This document shows, one piece after another, positions 1-5,729 of a stretch of DNA of 5,756 nt (its first letter is position 1; every line of letters begins with the position of its first letter). The position numbers and the translations under genes are program-made. This DNA is from Firmicutes bacterium UBA1065 (GTDB taxonomy: Bacteria; Bacillota; Clostridia; Tissierellales; Sedimentibacteraceae). The notes beneath the pieces are model-generated. The model did not search any database. It was not told where the DNA came from and worked only from the letters and a program-made list of their open reading frames with translations. The stretch lies in the NCBI GenBank assembly GCA_002316225.1, contig DCDC01000050.1:1-5756 (forward strand), in the 5' to 3' direction.

Positions 1-721
1 TATCTTCATCCATTGTAAAATATGCCGTAGGCCAGGGAGATAAGCCCCTTATTAAATTATGGATGTCTTTTGCAGTAAGCTTCCATTTAATTTTCCGGTC
101 TTCCTTATTGATCATGGGAGCATAGCTTGAAAGGGAATCATCCTGCTTTTGGGGGCTTAATTCGTTTTTCTCCAGCTTTTCCAGGGTTTCCAACAGAAGG
201 TCTGCTCCCTTGTGCATTAAAATGTCATGAAGGTCGCCCACATTCATGTTTTCGTCGATTTCAACTTCTGTTTTTAATAGCATGTCCCCGGTATCCAAAC
301 CCTCATCCATGAGCATGGTAGTTATGCCTGTTTTTGTTTCTCCGTTAATAATTGCCCAGTTGATAGGGGCGGCTCCCCTTAATTTGGGAAGCAGGGAAGC
401 ATGGACATTTATACAGCCCAACCTTGGCAGGTTTAAAATATCCTTGCTCAATATTTGCCCGTAAGCTACCACCACAATGGCATCGGGCTTATAGGATTTT
501 AATACTTCAATATTTTCCTCTTTTTTAATCTTATCAGGCTGAAAAATTTCAAGACCCAATTCTTCTGCCTTTTCCTTCACTTCCGATTTTTTTAATTTTT
601 TTCCCCTGCCGGAGGGTTTATCCGGCTGGGTTACAACCAGGACAACCTTGTGCCTGCTTTCATGAAGCCTTTCCAGGCTTGGAACCGCAAAAGCGGGTGT
701 CCCCATAAATATTATGTTCAT
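1..721 (-). CDS. fmt: Methionyl-tRNA formyltransferase, C-terminus cut by window edge
   Basis: Transfers a formyl group from 10-formyl-tetrahydrofolate to Met-tRNA(fMet) in the cytoplasm, making the initiator tRNA. The frame is open from ATG at 721 to the left edge, giving 240 residues of a family usually near 310, so about 70 C-terminal residues are missing. It begins MNIIFMGTPAFAVPSLERL, the usual N-terminal strand and loop. QPDKPSGRGKKL (about residues 32-43) is the typical basic loop. The catalytic region is INVHASLLPKLRGAAPIN (about 104-121): N105, H107 and, further on, D143 in EGLDTGD match the Asn-His-Asp triad of the family. GLSPWPTAY (about 226-234) marks the start of the C-terminal tRNA-binding domain. 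The start is set by AGGTGAT, which overlaps the def stop codon; an ATG at 726 is followed at once by TAA and cannot serve. It is last of the seven visible genes. No frameshift was seen. Identification is firm. Confidence 0.97.
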   Translation of the reverse strand, partial: MNIIFMGTPAFAVPSLERLHESRHKVVLVVTQPDKPSGRGKKLKKSEVKEKAEELGLEIFQPDKIKKEENIEVLKSYKPDAIVVVAYGQILSKDILNLPRLGCINVHASLLPKLRGAAPINWAIINGETKTGITTMLMDEGLDTGDMLLKTEVEIDENMNVGDLHDILMHKGADLLLETLEKLEKNELSPQKQDDSLSSYAPMINKEDRKIKWKLTAKDIHNLIRGLSPWPTAYFTMDED

Positions 722-729
722 TACATCAC

Positions 730-1188
730 CTATTCTTCAATAAGATCATCTATTACCCTGTCTGTAAACAAGACCCCGTTTAAATGGTCAATTTCATGGC
801 ATATAGCCCTTGCCAGCAAGCCTTCCGCTTCCAATTTTTGTTCCCGGTTGTTCTCATCTATATATTCAACAACCACTTTCATGGGCCTTGCTACCAATCC
901 CCTTTTCTCAGGAACGCTCAGGCATCCTTCCTCACCTGTTTGCTCGCCTGCTTCGGTAAGAATTTTGGGATTGGCCATTTTATAAACCTTGCCGTCTTCC
1001 ACATCTATTACTATCACACGTTTTAATATACCTACCTGGGGAGCTGCAAGCCCCACACCGTCATTGGCATACATGGTTTCAACCATATCATCCATAAGGA
1101 TCCTGATTCTATCATCAACAAGGGGAACTTCCCTGCTTTTCTTTCTTAATATTTCATCACCTTCATACCTTAAATTTCTTAATGCCAT
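730..1188 (-). CDS. def: Peptide deformylase
   Basis: Metalloenzyme that removes the formyl group from the N-terminal methionine of new proteins, near the ribosome exit. The 152 residues are a normal length for the short Gram-positive type 1 form. All three family motifs are present: GVGLAAPQVG (residues 44-53, with Q51), EGCLSVP (87-93, with metal ligand C89), and HEIDHLNG (131-138, with metal ligands H131 and H135 and catalytic E132). All key residues are intact, so it should be active. The start ATG has AGGAGG seven bases upstream, fused to the priA stop codon TAG. Its own TAG stop overlaps the fmt ribosome binding site, and the fmt ATG follows after eight bases, so the enzymes that remove and add the formyl group are expressed together. 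Identification is firm. Confidence 0.98.
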   Translation of the reverse strand: MALRNLRYEGDEILRKKSREVPLVDDRIRILMDDMVETMYANDGVGLAAPQVGILKRVIVIDVEDGKVYKMANPKILTEAGEQTGEEGCLSVPEKRGLVARPMKVVVEYIDENNREQKLEAEGLLARAICHEIDHLNGVLFTDRVIDDLIEE

Positions 1189-1199
1189 ATTTTAACCTC

Positions 1200-3404
1200 C
1201 TAAATCGTATCAGTATTGATATTTATACTCACCTTTATGTTTTCTATATCCTTCTCCATATATACGGTCCTGATTATTTTCTTAAGGTCTGCCAGCCTGT
1301 TGTTTGACACCTTTATATAGAGATTAATGCGGTACTCGTTATTAAGCTTGTAGATATTATGGGGTACAGGCCTGTATAATAACAGGCTTCTTTCCTTTAC
1401 CATTTCTTTAACTGCTTCTTTTACTTCCAGGTATTTCTCATGTGCTGTTTTAACAAGTTCTTCCTCGTTTTTGGATATCAGGCATATATTTATTATATTA
1501 ATAAAGGGCGGAAATGCAAATTCTTTTCTTAATTTTAATTCCTGGCGCAAAAACAAATCATAATCGTTATTTTTAGCTGCCTTTATTATGAAATTCCCAG
1601 GTTCGTAAGTTTGAATATAGACCCTCCCTATCTTGTCTCCCCTGCCGGCCCTTCCGCTAACCTGGGTAATTAGCTGGAATGTTTTTTCGCTTGCATTGTA
1701 AAAGGGTAAATTCAGCAAAGCGTCCGCCGAAAGGACTCCTACTGTAGTCACGTTGGGAAAATCAAATCCCTTGGCCAGCATCTGGGTTCCTATCAGTATG
1801 TCAATTTTCTTATTCTTAAAATCATTGTAGATATTTTCATAAGCTTCCGTGTCGGTCATGGAATCAAGATCCATCCTTTCGATTCTTGCATGGGGAAACA
1901 AGTTATTTATCAGTTTCTCAACATGCTGGGTCCCTGCGCTGAACTGCTCTATTTTATCACTTCCGCACCTGGGGCATTTGCCGGGCATTCTTTTTGCGCT
2001 CCCGCAGTAATGGCATTTCATGATGTTTCCAACCAAATGATAGGTCATGGATACATCGCACCTGGAACACCTTACGGTATAACCGCATTTTTTACAGGAT
2101 ACGAAGCCTGAATAGCCCCTCTTGTTTAAAAACAGTATTACCTGTTCCTTTTGTTTAAGGGATTTTCTTATGCTTTCATACAAGACCTCACTGATAATGG
2201 AGTTGTTGCCCTTGTCAAGCTCATCGGCCATGTTAATGATTTCTATTTCCGGCATTTGGGCTTCTTTAACCCTCTTATTCATTTCAATCAGCTCTATCCG
2301 GCCCGTCATTGCCATGTGATAGGTATTGAGAGACGGAGTGGCTGACCCTAAGATAACCTTGCCCCCTGACATATATGCCATCTTTATGGCAACTTCAACC
2401 GTGTTATACTTTGGTGCCGTTCCTGAAATATAAGTGTCTTCATGCTCTTCATCAATCACAATTACCCCTAAATTATCTATTGGGGCAAAGAGGGCAGACC
2501 TGGCCCCTACCACTATGTATGCTTCCTTATTGTAGACCCTGAGCCATTGTATATACCTGTCTTTTTTGCTGAGCTTTGAATGAAACACGGCTATCTTGTT
2601 GCCGAATCTTCTTTTAAACCTGTCTATGGTCTGGGCGGTGAGTGATATTTCCGGGACAAGCATGATTGATTGTTTCCCTTCCCTTAAATACTCACTGATA
2701 ATATTCATGTAAACTTCCGTCTTACCGCTGCCGGTTACCCCGTGAAGGAGAAAGGCTTTCTTGTCAGAGTTAAGAATTATCTCGCATGCCTTCTTTTGAT
2801 CTTCATTTAAGGTCAAGGGCTCATCAAGCTCATGCCCGGTCCGGTCCTTGTATTCAAAGACCAGTTCTTCCTCCAAGACATCCTTCTTGATTAAATTATT
2901 TATGACTGCTTTTGATACATTGAGCTTTTCAATCAGTTGAGCCACACTTTCAGACTTGCGGCTTTTAAGATATTCTATAACCTTTAACTGGTTCCCGGTT
3001 TTATTAATCTTATATTTACTTATATCCTTGTCTTCTTTCAGCCTTACATGCTTTTCGTAAACGCTTTGGGTTTCGTAAGGCACCATCAGCTTCAAAGCAT
3101 CCGAATACTTGCATATATACCTTTCCCTTATCCAAAAAAGGATCTTTATCATTTCTTTTGTTACTATGGGTCTTTCATCCGTTACGGCTATAAGGGGCTT
3201 AATTTTTTCAATAGGATAATCACAGGCAGAATCAACTGATACTATTAATCCATCAATAATATTTTTCCCCCTGCCGAAATTCACCTTGACCCTTTTCCCT
3301 TCTTCAACCGAATTAATTAAGGAATCAGGAACCCCGTAAGTATAAATTTGATCCGTGCTTTTGGAAAGGTTGTCTAAAATGACTTGTACAAAAGTATTAT
3401 ACAT
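1200..3404 (-). CDS. priA: Primosomal protein N' (replication restart helicase)
   Basis: Superfamily 2 3'-5' DNA helicase that recognises stalled forks and D-loops and starts reloading of the replicative helicase. Its 734 residues are near the usual length. Order: N-terminal 3'-DNA-binding domain (about 1-100, with TYGVPDSL and FGRG); winged-helix-like segment (about 131-186); helicase lobe 1 with Walker A GVTGSGKT (222-229) and DEEH (318-321); GSATPS (353-358); zinc-binding insertion with eight cysteines (437, 440, 446, 449, 464, 467, 477, 480); lobe 2 with GTQMLAKGFDFP (539-550) and QVSGRAGRG (581-589); C-terminal domain from about 625. The ATG at 3404 has GGAG five bases upstream. The stretch after DEEH (HEDTYISGTAPKYNTVEVA) departs from the SYKQ...RYHARD form of E. 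coli and B. subtilis. The TAG stop is fused to the def ribosome binding site. coaBC, normally just upstream, is absent. Identification is firm. Confidence 0.98.
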   Translation of the reverse strand: MYNTFVQVILDNLSKSTDQIYTYGVPDSLINSVEEGKRVKVNFGRGKNIIDGLIVSVDSACDYPIEKIKPLIAVTDERPIVTKEMIKILFWIRERYICKYSDALKLMVPYETQSVYEKHVRLKEDKDISKYKINKTGNQLKVIEYLKSRKSESVAQLIEKLNVSKAVINNLIKKDVLEEELVFEYKDRTGHELDEPLTLNEDQKKACEIILNSDKKAFLLHGVTGSGKTEVYMNIISEYLREGKQSIMLVPEISLTAQTIDRFKRRFGNKIAVFHSKLSKKDRYIQWLRVYNKEAYIVVGARSALFAPIDNLGVIVIDEEHEDTYISGTAPKYNTVEVAIKMAYMSGGKVILGSATPSLNTYHMAMTGRIELIEMNKRVKEAQMPEIEIINMADELDKGNNSIISEVLYESIRKSLKQKEQVILFLNKRGYSGFVSCKKCGYTVRCSRCDVSMTYHLVGNIMKCHYCGSAKRMPGKCPRCGSDKIEQFSAGTQHVEKLINNLFPHARIERMDLDSMTDTEAYENIYNDFKNKKIDILIGTQMLAKGFDFPNVTTVGVLSADALLNLPFYNASEKTFQLITQVSGRAGRGDKIGRVYIQTYEPGNFIIKAAKNNDYDLFLRQELKLRKEFAFPPFINIINICLISKNEEELVKTAHEKYLEVKEAVKEMVKERSLLLYRPVPHNIYKLNNEYRINLYIKVSNNRLADLKKIIRTVYMEKDIENIKVSININTDTI

Positions 3405-3429
3405 ATCTTCTCCGCTCTAGTAAAATTAA

Positions 3430-3453
3430 ATAATCAGTCATTTGACTGATTAT
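3430..3453 (-). repeat. Perfect inverted repeat at rpoZ end, possible attenuator or RNA hairpin
   Basis: Two perfect 11-base arms (ATAATCAGTCA and its complement) are separated by two bases. As RNA this would fold with about eight to nine pairs and a six- to eight-base loop. It covers the last codons and the TGA stop of rpoZ. Downstream on the transcribed strand comes a T-rich run (TTAATTTTA), then the priA ribosome binding site. Stem plus T-run resembles a weak intrinsic terminator, but the stem has only three G-C pairs per arm, so partial attenuation, an RNA processing or stability site, or a protein-binding palindrome are equally open. The repeat is seen directly; its function is inferred. 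Confidence 0.6.
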
Positions 3454-3769
3454 CTGACCCATCCGTTGAAGGATTTTCTTTCTTGTCCTCTTTAACATCC
3501 TCTGTAATTTCTTTTGTTTCACCTTCTGCATCTTCAGTTTTTTCAGCATTTGCTGCCAAGGCTTTTTTATACTTGTCATAATCGTAAATCGGTGAAATCT
3601 TTTTAGCATAGAATTCTTCTATGGCAATTGCTATCGGTTTTTTGGTTTTAGTTTTGATTAAAGGTTCAGAGCCGTCAATTATCTGCCTTGCTCTTTTAGA
3701 AATTATAGTCACCAATGAATATTGACTGTCAACCATTTCGTTTAATTCATCTATTGGTATTTTCTTCAT
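3434..3769 (-). CDS. rpoZ: RNA polymerase omega subunit with long acidic tail
   Basis: Small subunit that binds beta-prime and helps assemble and stabilise RNA polymerase. The conserved core lies in residues 1-60: PIDELNEMVDSQYSLV, then SKRARQI (24-30), then KKPIAIAIEEF and KKI. From ATG at 3769 it has 111 residues, against about 67 in B. subtilis and 91 in E. coli. The excess is a low-complexity tail (about residues 72-111) with 14 Asp/Glu and five Lys, probably disordered. The start is chosen because GGGAG lies eight bases before ATG 3769. An upstream GTG at 3775, two codons earlier and overlapping the gmk stop, is only two bases from that site. The GGGAG lies inside the last gmk codons, so translation is probably coupled to gmk. 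The stop TGA lies in the inverted repeat. The core is certain; the role of the tail is unknown. Confidence 0.94.
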   Translation of the reverse strand: MKKIPIDELNEMVDSQYSLVTIISKRARQIIDGSEPLIKTKTKKPIAIAIEEFYAKKISPIYDYDKYKKALAANAEKTEDAEGETKEITEDVKEDKKENPSTDGSDNQSND

Positions 3770-3771
3770 TC

Positions 3772-4377
3772 TCACATCTCCCTGATTTTGCTGATTATTT
3801 CTTTTTTTCTTATTGCCCTGTTTTTTTCGGCCAAGATTATATGCTTTATTTTTTCCGTTGCAAGGTCCACCCGGTCATTTACAACCACATAGTCGTATTG
3901 GAAAGCATAGTTTAATTCATCATAGGCCGATTCCATCCTCCGTAAAATTACTTCCTTTGAATCCGTACCCCTTCCTTCGATTCTGTTTTTTAATTCCGTT
4001 AATGAAGGAGGAAGTATGAATATGAACACTCCCAAGGGATAATTCTTTTTAACCTGGAGGGCTCCTTGAATATCTATTTCAAGAATTATGTCATTGCCGG
4101 CCTTTAGCTGCTTAAACACTTCTTCCTTGGGTGTCCCGTAATAATTGCCGTAAACTTTTGCATATTCAAGAAATTCATTGTTTGCTACCCTTCTGAGGAA
4201 TTCTTCCTCATCTATAAAATAGTAGTCTACTCCATCCTTCTCGCCTTCCCTGGGCTTCCTGGTAGTAGCAGATACCGAAACTTTCAGAAAGCTCATATCC
4301 AACAGAAGCTGCATGCAAATTGTCCCTTTGCCTGCTCCGGAAGGACCTGATATCACCACTAACAATCCTTCTTCCAT
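3772..4377 (-). CDS. gmk: Guanylate kinase
   Basis: Phosphorylates GMP to GDP with ATP, an essential step in making GTP and dGTP, in the cytoplasm. The 201 residues match the family's usual length. The P-loop is SGPSGAGKGT (residues 10-19). The GMP-binding region follows: VSVSATTRKPREGEKDGVDYY (about 33-53), with S35, R40, R43 and Y52; then E71, Y80 in GNYYGTP, and ILEIDIQGA (98-106). The lid follows with R132 and GRGTDS (135-140), then RR (146-147) and the C-terminal VVVND. No key residue is missing. The start ATG has GAGGTGA immediately after the remA stop. The stop TGA is two bases from the rpoZ ATG. In B. subtilis this enzyme is a direct target of inhibition by (p)ppGpp; whether that holds here cannot be judged from sequence. 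Identification is firm. Confidence 0.98.
   Translation of the reverse strand: MEEGLLVVISGPSGAGKGTICMQLLLDMSFLKVSVSATTRKPREGEKDGVDYYFIDEEEFLRRVANNEFLEYAKVYGNYYGTPKEEVFKQLKAGNDIILEIDIQGALQVKKNYPLGVFIFILPPSLTELKNRIEGRGTDSKEVILRRMESAYDELNYAFQYDYVVVNDRVDLATEKIKHIILAEKNRAIRKKEIISKIREM
3778..3782 (-). promoter_or_regulatory. Ribosome binding site deciding the rpoZ start
   Basis: GGGAG sits within the last codons of gmk (the Arg-Glu pair before Met-stop). It lies eight bases from ATG 3769 but only two from GTG 3775. An ATG at 3777 is followed directly by TGA. The spacing therefore favours ATG 3769 as the omega start. Confidence 0.75.
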
Positions 4378-4386
4378 CGCTCACCT

Positions 4387-4656
4387 CTATTTGTTATTGT
4401 GGTTGTCAAACCTCTGGGCCATGGTATCCGGCTGAACTGCCGATAATATTATATAGTCGCAGTCAGTAATTATTACAGCCCTGGTTTTTCTGCCGTAAGT
4501 AGCATCGATCAGCTTACCCTTTTCCCGGGTTTCCTGTATAAGACGCTTTATAGGAGCCGATTCGGGGCTGACGACAGCTACTATCCGGTTTGCCAGCGCT
4601 ATATTACCAAAGCCTATGTTAATAGTATTTGACGTATTTGACATATTGTTTGACAT
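4387..4656 (-). CDS. remA: RemA family DNA-binding regulator (DUF370)
   Basis: In B. subtilis RemA is a ring-forming DNA-binding protein that activates biofilm matrix and osmoprotection genes; the targets here are unknown. The 89-residue product carries INIGFGNIALANRIV (12-26), SPESAPIKRLIQ (30-41) and IDATYGRKTRAVIITD (50-65), near identical to the family core, and ends with ILSAVQPDTMAQRF. P35, R24, R56 and K57 align with P29, R18, R50 and R51 of the B. subtilis protein, so one of the two DNA-contact arginines is a lysine. The N-terminus is six residues longer than in B. subtilis and consists of repeats (MSNNMSNTSNT). The start at 4656 has AGGAG six bases upstream, fused to the yicC stop; a second in-frame ATG at codon 5 is too far from it. 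The gene is nine bases from both neighbours. Family assignment is firm; the regulated pathway is not. Confidence 0.96.
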   Translation of the reverse strand: MSNNMSNTSNTINIGFGNIALANRIVAVVSPESAPIKRLIQETREKGKLIDATYGRKTRAVIITDCDYIILSAVQPDTMAQRFDNHNNK

Positions 4657-4665
4657 AATTGACTC

Positions 4666-5553
4666 CTATTCGATATTTTGTACTTGTTCCCTGATTTTTT
4701 CCAAAAGATTCTTTATTTCGATAACAACTTGTATTATTTCCAGGTTGCTGACCTTAGAGCCTATGGTATTAATCTCCCTGTTTGCTTCCTGTATGATGAA
4801 ATCAAGCTTTCTGCCTATTGTGCCGCCGCTGTCCAGGGCTTGGGACAGCTGGGACATATGGGAGTTGAACCTTACTATTTCTTCGTTAATATCGCTTTTA
4901 TCCGCATATATTACAATTTCATTGTAGAGCCTGTTTTCATCAAGCTCATGGTTGCTTCCCAAGAGCTCCTTAATCCTGGTCTCGAACTTATTCTTGTAAT
5001 CCTCCACGAGTGTTTTTGAGTTTTCAGATATTATTTCCATTAACTCCAAAATTCTTGTCACACTTTGGCTGATATCGGCCTTTAACTGAAGACCTTCTTT
5101 TTCCCTCATTGCCAGAAGGTTTTTAACTGCCTCATTCATTGCCTTTTCCAGGCAGATACTTAGTTCATCATCATCAGGTTCAGCTTCTTTTGCAACTAAA
5201 ACATCCTGAAATTTTATTATTGTATCAAGGGATGGACTGTTGTTAATGCCCAACTCTGATTTTATTTTATCTATGGCCTCCTTGTACTGCCTGGCCAAAG
5301 ACATGTTGGGCACAATCAAGGTGTCCGATTCGCTTATGTATTCAATGTTGATATATACGTCTATTCTACCTCTTTGCAGGTTATTTTTCAAGATTTTTCT
5401 GATATTTTCCTCGAAAAAGCGCAATACTTTGGGGGTTTTTATGCTTATATCACAGTATCTGTTGTTTATGGTTTTTATTTCGGCGGTTATACACCTTTTC
5501 CCGTCATTACATTCACCCTTGCCGTAACCGGTCATACTAAATATATTTGCCAT
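4666..5553 (-). CDS. yicC: YicC/YloC family endoribonuclease
   Basis: Members of this family (E. coli YicC, B. subtilis YloC) are endoribonucleases or RNA-decay factors; YicC works with PNPase on small RNA turnover. The 295 residues are the usual size. The N-terminal domain opens with SMTGYGKGE (6-14) and holds EIKTINNRYCDISIK (25-39). It is followed by a helical middle with MREKEG (149-154). The C-terminal DUF1732 part has IYADKSDINEEIVRFNSHMSQ (about 215-235), GRKLDFIIQEANREINTIGSK (247-267) and the closing EKIREQVQNIE. The start is ATG 5553, with GGAGAG six bases upstream; an in-frame TTG at 5565 overlaps that site and would add four residues unlike the family. It is the first gene after a likely promoter and ends in TAG, fused to the remA ribosome binding site. 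Its substrate here is unknown. Confidence 0.95.
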   Translation of the reverse strand: MANIFSMTGYGKGECNDGKRCITAEIKTINNRYCDISIKTPKVLRFFEENIRKILKNNLQRGRIDVYINIEYISESDTLIVPNMSLARQYKEAIDKIKSELGINNSPSLDTIIKFQDVLVAKEAEPDDDELSICLEKAMNEAVKNLLAMREKEGLQLKADISQSVTRILELMEIISENSKTLVEDYKNKFETRIKELLGSNHELDENRLYNEIVIYADKSDINEEIVRFNSHMSQLSQALDSGGTIGRKLDFIIQEANREINTIGSKVSNLEIIQVVIEIKNLLEKIREQVQNIE

Positions 5554-5557
5554 ATTT

Positions 5558-5563
5558 CTCTCC
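5558..5563 (-). promoter_or_regulatory. Ribosome binding site deciding the yicC start
   Basis: GGAGAG lies upstream of ATG 5553, with six bases between GGAG and the ATG. The upstream in-frame TTG (5563-5565) runs into this same motif, so it cannot use it. The product then begins MANIFSMTGYG, close to the normal family N-terminus. Confidence 0.8.
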
Positions 5564-5594
5564 AATTATTAATTGTAATATTTTGACACCATCC

Positions 5595-5623
5595 ATTATA
5601 GCATTAAAAACATTTTATTTAAA
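5595..5623 (-). promoter_or_regulatory. Likely sigma-A promoter for the operon (extended -10)
   Basis: On the minus strand a consensus TATAAT (5595-5600) is preceded by TGC (5601-5603), giving an extended -10 element. Seventeen bases further upstream is a poor -35 (TTAAAT, 5618-5623; three of six matches), which an extended -10 can offset. Transcription would start near 5588 and leave a leader of about 35 bases before the yicC ATG. The leader shows no riboswitch-like structure by eye. Position relative to the first gene supports the call; the start site is inferred. Confidence 0.65.
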
Positions 5624-5633
5624 CAAAAATGTT
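5609..5633. repeat. AT-rich inverted repeat over the -35 region
   Basis: Arms AACATTTT (5609-5616) and AAAATGTT (5626-5633) are perfect 8-base complements with a nine-base spacer. The centre (5621) falls on the weak -35 of the operon promoter. It could be an operator for a dimeric regulator, but base composition here is so AT-rich that chance is possible. Confidence 0.35.
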
Positions 5634-5729
5634 AATAACATGGAAAATTGGAGGCAAAATTATAAAAAATCCTAAAAATTTTCATGACATGAGGGTATTA
5701 ATAAGATAGAATATATAATGAATAAGTTC
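5634..5729. other. AT-rich intergenic stretch with no recognised gene
   Basis: This stretch upstream of the operon promoter is AT-rich and shows no convincing coding frame on either strand. A second TATAAT on the minus strand (5659-5664) and one on the plus strand (5714-5719) lack a plausible -35, so they are not called as promoters. Confidence 0.6.

Noticed and set aside
650..1195. Plus-strand open frames opposite def and the fmt start
   Set aside because: They are antisense to genes with complete, conserved motifs and show no known domain.
1890..2345. Plus-strand open frames opposite priA
   Set aside because: These are antisense to the zinc-binding and helicase regions of PriA and have no support of their own.
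3397..3609. Same-strand open frame of 70 codons, rich in Lys and Arg, overlapping rpoZ and the priA start
   Set aside because: It is a frame-shifted reading of the low-complexity omega tail, with no good ribosome binding site and no recognisable family.
3773..3775. GTG as the rpoZ start, giving a four-base overlap with gmk
   Set aside because: The ribosome binding site is only two bases away, whereas ATG 3769 has the normal eight-base spacing and gives a family-like N-terminus.
4616..5019. Plus-strand open frames opposite yicC and the remA start
   Set aside because: They mirror conserved yicC codons; the apparent hydrophobic stretches come from antisense reading of acidic and polar codons.
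5659..5664. Second TATAAT on the minus strand upstream of the operon
   Set aside because: There is no -35 at a suitable distance and no TG extension; chance is likely in such AT-rich DNA.
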